The notes beneath the pieces are model-generated. The model did not search any database. It saw only the letters and a program-made list of their open reading frames with translations, and was not told the DNA's origin. A DNA stretch of 64,000 bases from Eubacteriales bacterium (GTDB lineage Bacteria > Bacillota > Clostridia > Peptostreptococcales > Anaerovoracaceae). The translations under genes and the position numbers were made by a program. Shown here one piece after another: positions 18,722 through 27,390 of this stretch (position 1 is the stretch's first letter; every line of letters begins with the position of its first letter). The stretch spans positions 62,001 through 126,000 of the forward strand of contig JAQUYC010000001.1 in assembly GCA_028692105.1 (NCBI GenBank), written 5' to 3'.

Positions 18722-18777
18722 ATTCATTATCCTTTCTTTGAATTGTAGACTTTTATCGTCGAAATAATTGTTATTAT

Positions 18778-18806
18778 TATACACTATATGTTATATTTAG
18801 TGTATA
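18778..18806. promoter_or_regulatory. Inverted repeat between mscS and the helicase gene
   Basis: TATACACTA and TAGTGTATA are perfect 9-bp arms separated by 11 nt, in a 110-nt divergent region. It could be an operator for a dimeric regulator or a hairpin in the helicase leader. No regulator gene is adjacent. Confidence 0.45.
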
Positions 18807-18830
18807 TAAAATATAGCAAAGGATAAAAGA

Positions 18831-20105
18831 ATGAATAAAAATTTCAGCGATCTGGGTATTTCCCCTTCAATATTAAAAGCAATAGAAGAAATGGGCTTCC
18901 AAACACCTACTGAGGTTCAGAGCAGTGTAATCCCTCATATACTAAATAAAAAAGATATGATTGTTATGTCTAAGACAGGGAGCGGCAAAACGGCTGTTTT
19001 CGGTATCCCTCTGCTGCAAATATCTGATCCGGACTCTTTGGAACCTCAATGTCTGATCCTCACCCCGACGCGGGAGCTTGCGGTTCAGATCGACAATGAT
19101 CTAAAGCAAATGTCTTTATACCTTACACACAAAACAACAGCAGTCTATGGCCAGCATAGCATGAATACTGAGATACAGGAACTAAAAAAAGGAGTATCTA
19201 TTGTAACGGGAACACCGGGGCGTGTTTATGATCATATACGGCATGGTAACATTAAAGTAAAGCAGATACGTTTTCTCGTTCTGGATGAAGCCGACAGGAT
19301 GCTGGATATGGGCTTTATCGATCAGGTGTTTAAAATTATTAAAACCCTCCCGAAAAACAGAATAACTCTTCTTTTTTCAGCTACTATACCGAATGAGATC
19401 AGAAGCATATGCCGCGGTTATATGAAAAACCCTATCACGATTGAGATTGAATCCAATACTAAAACTGTTGACACAATTGATCAGACTTATTATCGAGTCA
19501 GCAGGAATGAAAAACGGACTCAGCTTCATCGTATACTTATGACTGAACGTCCGGAAAGCTGTTTGATCTTCTGCAACACGCGCTATGCAGTGGATAATGT
19601 TCAGAATTTCCTGTCGGGGAAAGGATATGCATCACAGGCCATCCATGGGGATGTCCCTCAGTCAAAAAGACTGAAGATCATGGAGCAGTTCAAGCAGGGT
19701 GACTTTCATTTGCTTGTTGCCACCGATGTGGCCGCCCGAGGGATCCATATTGACGATTTATCTTTAGTTATCAATTATGATGTTCCTCTTGAAAAAGACA
19801 ATTATGTGCACCGTATCGGACGAACCGGAAGAGCGGGCAAAGGAGGGCGCGCTATCACCTTTGTAACCGGGGAAGATATCATGAGCCTCTATGAAATTGA
19901 GGAACATACCGGAGCATTGATAATGGAATCAGAATTGCCTCCTGATTCAGCCGTAGAGGAATGCCGCTCCGATGCTGAAGAATGGATCAAGGAAAAATAT
20001 CAGAACAGTATTTTAGCTGCTGCCAAAGCTCCGGGCAGATCACAAAAAAACCACTCAAGAAGATCATCCTCAGCCGGGCATAAAAACCACAGATTTGTCA
20101 AGTGA
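18831..20105 (+). CDS. DEAD-box ATP-dependent RNA helicase
   Basis: A 424-residue protein with the full motif set: Q-motif region FQTPTEVQ, SKTGSGKT (I), PTRELAVQ (Ia), DEADRMLDMGF (II), FSATIP (III), VATDVAARGIHID (V) and HRIGRTGRAGKGG (VI). A short basic Ser/His-rich tail follows, smaller than the RNA-binding tail of CshA or DbpA. It unwinds RNA, probably in ribosome assembly or mRNA decay. AAAGGA precedes the ATG. Confidence 0.95.
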   Translation: MNKNFSDLGISPSILKAIEEMGFQTPTEVQSSVIPHILNKKDMIVMSKTGSGKTAVFGIPLLQISDPDSLEPQCLILTPTRELAVQIDNDLKQMSLYLTHKTTAVYGQHSMNTEIQELKKGVSIVTGTPGRVYDHIRHGNIKVKQIRFLVLDEADRMLDMGFIDQVFKIIKTLPKNRITLLFSATIPNEIRSICRGYMKNPITIEIESNTKTVDTIDQTYYRVSRNEKRTQLHRILMTERPESCLIFCNTRYAVDNVQNFLSGKGYASQAIHGDVPQSKRLKIMEQFKQGDFHLLVATDVAARGIHIDDLSLVINYDVPLEKDNYVHRIGRTGRAGKGGRAITFVTGEDIMSLYEIEEHTGALIMESELPPDSAVEECRSDAEEWIKEKYQNSILAAAKAPGRSQKNHSRRSSSAGHKNHRFVK

Positions 20106-20110
20106 GCTTA

Positions 20111-20167
20111 AATTCAAACCCAACAGACGTGCCAATTGAGATTTAATTTAGTCCCAGCAGACGTGCC
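20111..20167. repeat. Tandem duplication at the feoB 3' end
   Basis: Two 23-nt copies (20111-20133 and 20145-20167) match at 19 of 23 positions with a period of 34. The right copy encodes the last residues of FeoB (ARLLGLN then stop). The left copy repeats those codons after the stop in another frame, as if the gene once ended further on. Confidence 0.6.
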
Positions 20168-22293
20168 GTGCTTGCAACAAAAAAGCATATCACTATGCCG
20201 GTTGCAGTCGGTACCAGGAAAGAAACCAAAGTCCATTTCCAGCTTTGGGATTCTTTTTTTATAGTAAGACACGTTGTTCCGCAGGGCCAATGCATTAAAG
20301 AAAACAACATCACACATAGGGCTGTGAGCCAGGTCCATCCATTTGCCACAAGCAGATCTTTCAGCTGAATAAGGCTGCTCATCTCCATCATGTTACCGGT
20401 AGACATATAGCTCATTATTATGATAGGAAGCACGATTTCATTAGCGGGAAATCCAAGGATAAAAGCTAACAGAATATATCCATCAAGACCTATAAGCTGT
20501 GCAAAAGGATCTAAAAAAGCTGCACATCGTGCCAGTATGCTGAGGTCTCCGACGTATATATTTGCCATCATCCAAATAATCAGGCCGGCAGGTGCTGCAA
20601 CTGAAACTGCCCTGCCCAGTACGAACAACGTCCTGTCAAACACCGACCTTACGATGACTTTGCCGATTTGCGGTTTCCGATATGGCGGCAATTCAAGAGT
20701 AAAGGAAGAAGGAAGCCCTTTTAATATGGTTTTAGATAATATCTTTGAAATGATGAGTGTCATCGTTATGCCAAGAATTATTATTCCGGTCAAAAGCAGT
20801 GTTGACACAATAGATTGTACAGGACCTGATTCAGCTCCTGCAAAAAACATGATGATTATTGCAATAAGTGTAGGAAAACGGCCATTGCACGGGACAAAAT
20901 TATTGGTGATTATTGCAATCAATCTTTCCCTTGGAGAATTTATTATTCTGCATCCTATGATTCCTGCCGCGTTGCATCCGAACCCCATGCACATTGTCAA
21001 TGCCTGTTTGCCATGTGCGCAGGACTTTTTAAAAAAATTGTCCAAGTTAAATGCAACTCTTGGCAAATACCCAAGATCCTCCAGTAATGTAAACAGCGGA
21101 AAGAATATTGCCATTGGCGGGAGCATGACTGAAACAACCCAGGCAACCGTTCGGTATATGCCCATTATCAACACGCCATGCGCCCATGGCGGAGTGCCCA
21201 GATCCATAAAAAAAACAGTAAGCTGTTCTTCGATCCGGAAGAGTAATGAGGCTATCGCCTGAGAAGGATAATTTGCGCCTGTAAGCGTGAGCCAGAATAC
21301 AACACCAAGAAGCCCGATCATAATAGGGATGCCAAAAATTCTGGAAGTAAGAATGCGATCTATTTTTCGGTCAAAGTCGTTATATTTGTCACTTTCTGTT
21401 TGGACAGACCTGCTTGCGATTTCCTCTGCAGTTTCAACTATTTTCGAAGTGATCTTATCTCTGAATTTTTCGCGATCTATTCCGGAAGCATTAAGAATAT
21501 TTCTTACTTCCTCAAGCTTTTCAATTAGTGCAGAATGATTTAACAGATCAATATTTATGTATTTTCCAAGAGCTTTTAACAGTACCTCATCACCGTCTAT
21601 CAGCTTTAAAGATACCCATCTGCTATTGAGTCTGCCTTGAAGCAATTCTTTTACACAGGGCTCCAGAATGTCTATCCCCTGCTCGATGATTTCATCGTAT
21701 TGGATTCTTAGAGGCACATGGTCCTTTTTTTTGTCTGTCGCATGAAATACCGACTCCATCAGCGCTTCCAAGCCTTTTCCCGTTCCTGCACTGGTGCCTA
21801 CAACCGTTACGCCTATTCGACTGCTTAATTCCTTAAGATTCACACGGATGTTTTTCCTTTTAGCTTCATCTAATAGATTTACGCAAACTACAACATTAGC
21901 TGTGATTTCGAGAGTTTGAAGAACGAGATACAAGTTCCTTTCAAGACAGGTGGCGTCAGTTACGATAACGATGGCATCAGGATCGCCAAAGCAGATAAAA
22001 TCACGGGCTACTTCCTCTTCGGCAGAATTGGCCATCAGTGAATATGTCCCCGGAATGTCAACCAATATAAAATGTCTATTTTTATATTTATACTTGCCCT
22101 GTGCGTTTGTGACTGTTTTCCCCGGCCAATTGCCGGTATGCTGTTTCAGCCCGGTTAAAGCATTGAAAACTGTGCTTTTCCCCACATTAGGATTCCCGGC
22201 AAGTGCTATCAATCTATCATTGACATAATCCCTCTTTATCTTAAGTTCACTCTGCAGCACATCGGCTCCTGTTGACTGACTGGACAAGCCCAT
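20143..22293 (-). CDS. feoB: Ferrous iron transport protein B
   Basis: A 716-residue Fe(II) importer. The N-terminal G domain shows GNPNVGKSTVFNALTG (G1), DIPGTYSL (G3) and NLLDEA (G4-like). The C-terminal half has the two Gate regions with conserved Cys-containing helices (MCMGFGCNAAGI) and many membrane spans. It follows feoA in an feoAB operon. FeoC is not visible. Confidence 0.95.
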   Translation of the reverse strand: MGLSSQSTGADVLQSELKIKRDYVNDRLIALAGNPNVGKSTVFNALTGLKQHTGNWPGKTVTNAQGKYKYKNRHFILVDIPGTYSLMANSAEEEVARDFICFGDPDAIVIVTDATCLERNLYLVLQTLEITANVVVCVNLLDEAKRKNIRVNLKELSSRIGVTVVGTSAGTGKGLEALMESVFHATDKKKDHVPLRIQYDEIIEQGIDILEPCVKELLQGRLNSRWVSLKLIDGDEVLLKALGKYINIDLLNHSALIEKLEEVRNILNASGIDREKFRDKITSKIVETAEEIASRSVQTESDKYNDFDRKIDRILTSRIFGIPIMIGLLGVVFWLTLTGANYPSQAIASLLFRIEEQLTVFFMDLGTPPWAHGVLIMGIYRTVAWVVSVMLPPMAIFFPLFTLLEDLGYLPRVAFNLDNFFKKSCAHGKQALTMCMGFGCNAAGIIGCRIINSPRERLIAIITNNFVPCNGRFPTLIAIIIMFFAGAESGPVQSIVSTLLLTGIIILGITMTLIISKILSKTILKGLPSSFTLELPPYRKPQIGKVIVRSVFDRTLFVLGRAVSVAAPAGLIIWMMANIYVGDLSILARCAAFLDPFAQLIGLDGYILLAFILGFPANEIVLPIIIMSYMSTGNMMEMSSLIQLKDLLVANGWTWLTALCVMLFSLMHWPCGTTCLTIKKESQSWKWTLVSFLVPTATGIVICFFVASTARLLGLN

Positions 22294-22374
22294 TTTACAG
22301 TAACCTCCATATTATTTTTGAAGTCTGTTTGTTTTGATCATATTAAGTTAATAAGTATCTGACAAAACGTTAAG

Positions 22375-22419
22375 ACGATGAAAATCTACAAATCATAGAT
22401 ATGTGATTTTCTAGCCTAA
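22375..22419. repeat. Intergenic hairpin, module A
   Basis: GACGATGAAAATCTACAAAT, a short loop, then ATGTGATTTTCTAGCCTAAA. This is nearly the same as the copy at 33507. The arms pair with a bulged T. It lies between feoA and feoB, right beside the feoA terminator-like hairpin. Confidence 0.7.
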
Positions 22420-22453
22420 ATTCTGTCTGCGATGCTGAAGCATCGGACAGAAT
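22420..22453 (-). terminator. Hairpin after feoA
   Basis: ATTCTGTC/GACAGAAT and CGATGC/GCATCG stack into a 14-bp stem with a 2-nt bulge and TGAA loop, 1 nt after the feoA stop. In the feoA direction only TTAGG follows, so termination may be partial, lowering feoB relative to feoA or stabilising the feoA mRNA. Confidence 0.55.
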
Positions 22454-22454
22454 G

Positions 22455-22691
22455 TTAAAATGTTTCAACTAATATTTTAGAAGCCTCTTCAGAACGCAGC
22501 GCTATCACTGCTCCTCTTATCTGATATGCCGTAGGATCTCCCGAAGGGCTTTTCTGCAATGCTTTTACCTCAGTATCAGAAATCAAACCAAGCTCGAGCA
22601 TTCTTCTTCGGCTCGATGAATCTGAAATAAGTGCTTTTACTCTCGCTTTACCTCCCATAGGCAAATCGTTGAGTGGAATCCTTTTATCCAT
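22455..22691 (-). CDS. feoA: Ferrous iron transport protein A
   Basis: A 78-residue SH3-like FeoA protein (DLPMGGKARVKALISDSSSR at the start, then RRMLELGLISDTEVKAL). It supports FeoB activity at the inner face of the membrane. GGAGG precedes the ATG. The gap to feoB of about 160 nt holds a repeat and a hairpin. Confidence 0.92.
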   Translation of the reverse strand: MDKRIPLNDLPMGGKARVKALISDSSSRRRMLELGLISDTEVKALQKSPSGDPTAYQIRGAVIALRSEEASKILVETF

Positions 22692-22796
22692 ATTTAACCT
22701 CCATTGTTAATGCGCTTTTTTAATGCCCGGTAAAATTTTTCCTTAAGTTAAAATATGAAAATTACAAGCTCTGTGTTACGTATCTGCCTAAATTAA

Positions 22797-22833
22797 AATA
22801 AGCCATGTGGTGTAAAACCACAATTGGCTTATT
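22797..22833 (-). terminator. Intrinsic terminator of typA
   Basis: AATAAGCCA / TGGCTTATT with an inner TGTGGT/ACCACA stem, followed by TTTAATTT on the minus strand, 11 nt after the typA stop. Confidence 0.85.
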
Positions 22834-22844
22834 GATCAACCCTA

Positions 22845-24659
22845 TCAGGTCCTTCCGTTTCTTCTTCGTTCCAGCTCTTTTAAGTATTTTTTTCGGAGCC
22901 TGATATCATCAGGTACGATCTCCACAAGTTCATCATCATTGATAAACTCAAGCGCTTCCTCCAGGGAGAAGATCTTTGCAGGAGATAATCTTATAGCATC
23001 ATCGCTGCCTGCTGCTCTCATATTCGTGGTCTTCTTTGCCTTGCAGGCGTTTACGACCATATCTTCGCTTCTGCTGTTCATGCCGACTATCATGCCTTCA
23101 TAAACTTTTGTGCCCGGTTCGATAAACAGTGTGGCTCGTTCGCCAATGTTGAACAATGCATATGGTGTTGCAATTCCTTCTTCCTGTGCGACAACTGCAC
23201 CGTTGATCCTTTGCGGAATTTCTCCCTTATGAGGTTCAAAGCATTCAAATCTTCGAATCAAAGTGCCTTCTCCCCGTGTATCGTTAATAAACTCCGTCCG
23301 ATAACCCAGCAAACCTCTGGTAGGAGCAAAATATTCCAATCTTGAATATCCTTCCTTCCCGGACATGGCAGTCATGAGCCCTTTTCTGATGTTCAGCTTC
23401 GAGATTACCGACCCGGAATATTCATCCGGTACTGTAATTACTACCTTTTCTATCGGTTCCAAAAGTTTACCATGCTTGTCTCTTCGCATGAGTACTTCCG
23501 GCTTGGATACGGCAATCTCATATCCTTCTCTGCGCATATTTTCAAGCAGAATGGAAAGATGCAGCTCCCCCCTTCCGGATACTTTAAATCCGTCAGTCGT
23601 TTCCAACGGCTCAACAAGAAGCCCCACATTAACTTCCAGTTCTTTTTCCAGTCGTTCTTTAAGATGACGTGAGGTGACATACTTGCCTGATTTACCTGCA
23701 AATGGCGACTTGTTAACCATGAAATTCATCGCCATGGTGGGTTCTTCAATATGAATCATCTCCATCGGAACAGGTTTTTTATCCTCGCAGATAGTTTCTC
23801 CGATGCTTATATCGGAAATGCCCGAAATTACAACGATGTCTCCGGATTCAGCCTCTGCCACTGATGTCCGATTCAAACCTCTATATACAAATACCTGATT
23901 GATTTTTCTTTGCACGACACTTCCGTCTGCTTTGCATACTGATACGGTCTGGCCCTCTTTTATAGTTCCCTTATAGATCCTTCCAATTCCAAGCCTCCCT
24001 ATATAGTCGTCATATGCGAGGGTGGAAACTTGCATCTGTAAAAGATCATCATTATAATCCGGATACGGTGAAACATGCTGTATGATCGTATCAAAAAGAG
24101 GTGTGATGTCTTCACTGTCCTCATCCAAATTTGTCTTAGCTATCCCGTGCTTTGCTACACCATAGAGGATCGGAAAGTTTAGCTGTTCGTCATTGGCCTC
24201 CAGCTCCATGAAAAGTTCATATACCATATCCACAACCTCTATCGCTCTTTGATCCTTCTTATCAATCTTATTAATAAGAAGGATGGGATTCAATCCAAGT
24301 TCCAAAGATTTCTGCAAAACAAATCTCGTTTGAGGCATTGGGCCCTCGCTTGAATCCACCAGCAATATAACTGTATCTACCGTCTTGATGATACGCTCCA
24401 CTTCTGAAGAAAAATCCGCATGGCCGGGAGTATCAACAATATTTATTTTTACACCATTATGCATTACCGAACAATTTTTTGAATAAATAGTAATACCGCG
24501 TTCTCTTTCTATGTCGTTGCTGTCCATGACGCAGTCAACAATCTCTTCATTTTCTCTGAATATGCCGCTCTGAGACAGGAACGCATCCACAAGTGTTGAC
24601 TTTCCCGCGTCTACGTGCGCAATCACGGCAATATTAATTATCTTTTGTTTCTCTTTCAT
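22845..24659 (-). CDS. typA: Ribosome-associated GTPase TypA/BipA
   Basis: A 604-residue translational GTPase. G motifs AHVDAGKSTLVDA, RERGITI, DTPGHADF and NKIDKKDQR are intact, followed by domains II, III and V and the BipA-specific C-terminal domain (ARGLLGYRTEF-like APTRGLLGYRTEFIND). It helps 50S assembly and stress or cold adaptation. Monocistronic with its own terminator. Confidence 0.97.
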   Translation of the reverse strand: MKEKQKIINIAVIAHVDAGKSTLVDAFLSQSGIFRENEEIVDCVMDSNDIERERGITIYSKNCSVMHNGVKINIVDTPGHADFSSEVERIIKTVDTVILLVDSSEGPMPQTRFVLQKSLELGLNPILLINKIDKKDQRAIEVVDMVYELFMELEANDEQLNFPILYGVAKHGIAKTNLDEDSEDITPLFDTIIQHVSPYPDYNDDLLQMQVSTLAYDDYIGRLGIGRIYKGTIKEGQTVSVCKADGSVVQRKINQVFVYRGLNRTSVAEAESGDIVVISGISDISIGETICEDKKPVPMEMIHIEEPTMAMNFMVNKSPFAGKSGKYVTSRHLKERLEKELEVNVGLLVEPLETTDGFKVSGRGELHLSILLENMRREGYEIAVSKPEVLMRRDKHGKLLEPIEKVVITVPDEYSGSVISKLNIRKGLMTAMSGKEGYSRLEYFAPTRGLLGYRTEFINDTRGEGTLIRRFECFEPHKGEIPQRINGAVVAQEEGIATPYALFNIGERATLFIEPGTKVYEGMIVGMNSRSEDMVVNACKAKKTTNMRAAGSDDAIRLSPAKIFSLEEALEFINDDELVEIVPDDIRLRKKYLKELERRRNGRT

Positions 24660-24839
24660 TGATTTCCTGCTTTCTGTTTTTTTAACTTAACTATTATAGC
24701 AGATATGTGAAGATATGCATACAATTTTGTTTTTACTGTCGGTCTGCAATTCACAAGGCAGTATTTATTGCATAATATGGATAAAGTAACGCTATACCGA
24801 GTATGAGCTGAAAATTATTAACATCGAAGATGGCAGTAG

Positions 24840-24881
24840 AAGTTCGCCAACAATTTGCTTTGCAAATTGGGCGAGTTAGTA
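24840..24881. repeat. Intergenic hairpin, module B
   Basis: AAGTTCGCC, AA, CAATTTGC, loop, GCAAATTG, GGCGAGTTAGTA. The element ends exactly where the Shine-Dalgarno sequence of the amidase gene begins. It is shared with copies at 40757 and 59358 and a shorter one at 25593. Confidence 0.75.
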
Positions 24882-24900
24882 AAGGAGGAATCACATACCC

Positions 24901-25443
24901 ATGCCACGTATATATTTAAGTCCATCCACAAAGGATTTCAATCGATTCATTACCGGAAACACTGAAGAATATTATATGAACTTGATCGCCGATGCAATGA
25001 TCCCTTATTTAAAAGCAATCGGAATCGATTTTTCAAGAAATAATCCCGGTGATTCGCTAACTCGTGTTATATCACAGTCTAACGCCGGCTATTATGATCT
25101 GCATCTGGCTCTTTATTCAAATTCATCTCCCGAAAATTTGGCAGGAGTTCTGCAGGGCCCCGACATATACCATCTTGCAACAAGTGAAAAAGGAAGGAGA
25201 TCTGCGGAAATTATCGCTGCAAATATCAGGGAGATCTATCCGGATCCGGGTCTTGTACAGGTAATTCCGACAATGACCATGAACGAGCTCAGAAGAACAA
25301 AAGCCCCTGCAGTTCTGGTAGAAGTGGCATACCATGATAATTATACCGATGCGGTCTGGATAAGAGATAACATCGATTCCATAGGCAGGAACCTTGCTAT
25401 GGCTGCCGCCGAATATTTAGATCTACCATTTGCTAATCCATAA
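24901..25443 (+). CDS. N-acetylmuramoyl-L-alanine amidase (Amidase_3-like)
   Basis: A 180-residue protein of the zinc amidase type that cuts the bond between muramic acid and peptide. GTEEYYMN-like NTEEYYMNLIAD holds the likely Glu ligand, YDLHLALYSN a His ligand, and PAVLVEVAYHDN the C-terminal Glu region. The usual DPGHGG start is replaced by YLSPSTKDFN, as in a small clostridial subgroup. There is no signal peptide, which suggests a mother-cell or cytoplasmic role, perhaps in spore cortex turnover. The AAAGGAGG is unusually far (12 nt) from the ATG. Confidence 0.75.
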   Translation: MPRIYLSPSTKDFNRFITGNTEEYYMNLIADAMIPYLKAIGIDFSRNNPGDSLTRVISQSNAGYYDLHLALYSNSSPENLAGVLQGPDIYHLATSEKGRRSAEIIAANIREIYPDPGLVQVIPTMTMNELRRTKAPAVLVEVAYHDNYTDAVWIRDNIDSIGRNLAMAAAEYLDLPFANP

Positions 25444-25592
25444 GGACTATGAGATCTGCCATTTGCTGATAGGTGAGGAGTATAACAGGTTACCGCTCTC
25501 TGGTTTTTAATTTGACTTGAACCATATTCAGATCTGCTAAAGCCTCGTTTTTTTGTTGTTCCTGTGTTATACTAAGAACAAAAAACCAAGGT

Positions 25593-25620
25593 TTGTTATC
25601 AATTTGTTCATAAATTGGGC
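25593..25620. repeat. Intergenic hairpin, short module B
   Basis: TTGTTATCAATTTG, TTCAT, AAATTGGGCAGGCT carries the core CAATTT/AAATTG stem and the GGGC edge of module B, but the left arm is degenerate. It lies 35 nt upstream of the methyltransferase gene. Confidence 0.5.
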
Positions 25621-25653
25621 AGGCTAAAACTAAAGACTTATTGAGGAAACATC

Positions 25654-26832
25654 ATGGAAAAAATTATTGAATTACTTGGACATGCACTGGAAAATGGAAT
25701 ATTGATCAAACTGAGCTTCGGGGATCTGAGGAAAAAGTCCGTTCCTTTCAGAAAAGCAATAGTACGGCCCTTGCTGCTGCAGGGAGAGTTGTGCTATCAG
25801 ATTGAATACCAATATCCGAATAAAGTGATTCACAGAAATTTGAAAAGTGAGGAGTGCCTGCCTCTTTTCGAAGAATTGATCCGGAATGTTTTTAAACAGG
25901 TCAATTTATTTTGTGTGGATGGAGATTATCAGATCCTGGCTTCCAAACCGGACAAGCCCAGGATTATAAAGCTGCCTGCTACAAAGACGATGCAGCCCCT
26001 GCGCCACAACAAGGAAAAACAGTATATACTGCCTGATGGTGTTCCCTGTGATTTCCTTATTCGTCTTGGAGTCATGGACAATAACGGGAAAGTATTCCAG
26101 AAACACTATGCGAAATTCCGCCAAATCAACCGATTTTTGGAGATCGTTTCCGATGTCCTGCCCTTCCTTCCCGATAAACCGAATAGAAATATTCTACAGG
26201 AAGATGGGAAGAGGCAAGAACCTCTTCAAATCATTGATTTCGGCTGCGGAAAGGCTTACCTAACCTTTGCCCTTTATCATTATCTGAAATTGATGCTGGG
26301 TAAAAATATCTCTGTCATCGGCCTCGATTTGAAAACGGATGTGATAGACTTCTGCAATATGATAGCAGCGGACTTGAAATATGAGGACCTTAAATTTTTA
26401 GAAGGAGATATTGCGGAGTATTCGGAAAGAGCAAAGACTGATATGGTCGTAACTCTCCATGCCTGCGATACGGCAACAGACTATGCATTGATAAAGGCTG
26501 TAGAGTGGGATGCTTCTGTTATATTATCCGTTCCCTGCTGCCAACATGAGCTGTTCGGCCAAATTTCGAATGAGCTTCACAAACCGATTCTCAAGCACGG
26601 GATACTAAATGAGCGATTCTGTGCCATCCTGACAGACGGGCTTCGCGGTTTGAAGTTAGAAGAACAGGGCTATGAGGTTGCAATGATCGAGTATACCAGT
26701 CTTGAGCATACATCCAAAAACATCATGATACGTGCTGTCAAAACCGGGAAAAAAAATGCAGCTGCCGCCGGTGAATATCGGCGATTAAAAGAGTATTGGC
26801 ACGTAAATCCGACTATCGACCGGTTGATTTAA
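25654..26832 (+). CDS. SAM-dependent methyltransferase (Methyltransf_32-like)
   Basis: A 392-residue protein. The C-terminal half contains a Rossmann methyltransferase domain with motif I IIDFGCGKAYLTFAL near residue 193, an acidic residue at GLDLK, and LHACDTATDYAL. Proteins of this type are predicted RNA or small-molecule methyltransferases, related to the GSTCD-type domain; the substrate is unknown. GAGG precedes the ATG. Monocistronic. Confidence 0.75.
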   Translation: MEKIIELLGHALENGILIKLSFGDLRKKSVPFRKAIVRPLLLQGELCYQIEYQYPNKVIHRNLKSEECLPLFEELIRNVFKQVNLFCVDGDYQILASKPDKPRIIKLPATKTMQPLRHNKEKQYILPDGVPCDFLIRLGVMDNNGKVFQKHYAKFRQINRFLEIVSDVLPFLPDKPNRNILQEDGKRQEPLQIIDFGCGKAYLTFALYHYLKLMLGKNISVIGLDLKTDVIDFCNMIAADLKYEDLKFLEGDIAEYSERAKTDMVVTLHACDTATDYALIKAVEWDASVILSVPCCQHELFGQISNELHKPILKHGILNERFCAILTDGLRGLKLEEQGYEVAMIEYTSLEHTSKNIMIRAVKTGKKNAAAAGEYRRLKEYWHVNPTIDRLI

Positions 26833-26907
26833 CTGTTTCTCCTGGTTTTACTATTTTATTTATAAACTTTTTTCCGATAAAACTGTTTTTAAATTCCTAT
26901 GCGTGTT

Positions 26908-27336
26908 TCAATTTCCAAAAAATGAAAATCCTAAAGTGCTGATTATTGTCAGTGGTATTGTCCAAACCACAATACCAATGCTCATCCAAAAAAGAAGCCG
27001 TTTTGGTGATGCTCCCAATGATATTCCTATTGCTGCCCCTAATGGAGCACCCGTCAAGAGCGGTGATAGCATTCCCAATCCTATGACACCGTACTTTTCC
27101 CATATTCTATAAATCCGTCCCTTGTTCTTCTTTGTTTTCTCTTTCTTTTTCAGCAGCCAATTTCGCAGACGGTCGCCAATAATAATAACCAATAATGCTC
27201 CAATGATTGAACCAAGACCTGATGCAAGACCATTGAGTATAGGATGAAGATTTAATGCTGTCCCTACCGGAATTGCTGCCCATAACTCGACAATTCCCAA
27301 CCCGGTAACCGTTATGAATTTAGCCGCAATTTCCAA
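26908..27336 (-). CDS. Small multidrug export family membrane protein
   Basis: A 142-residue protein with three or four membrane helices, of the Sm_multidrug_ex family (PF06695-like). Typical parts are ITVTGLGIVELWAAIPVG at the start and PLLTGAPLGAAIGISLG near the end. The annotated function rests on a weak historical assignment. The TTG at 27336 is chosen because GGAGG lies 9 nt upstream; the frame itself extends to 27354, where GGAGG would be inside the gene. Confidence 0.7.
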   Translation of the reverse strand: MEIAAKFITVTGLGIVELWAAIPVGTALNLHPILNGLASGLGSIIGALLVIIIGDRLRNWLLKKKEKTKKNKGRIYRIWEKYGVIGLGMLSPLLTGAPLGAAIGISLGASPKRLLFWMSIGIVVWTIPLTIISTLGFSFFGN

Positions 27337-27390
27337 TCTGAAAACCCTCCGCAAAGTCTAAAGATTTAGTTTGGATTCTTCGATACATTA

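Noticed and set aside
20420..21262. 280-residue plus-strand ORF inside feoB
   Set aside because: It is the mirror of a clear FeoB membrane domain and has no ribosome binding site or family features.
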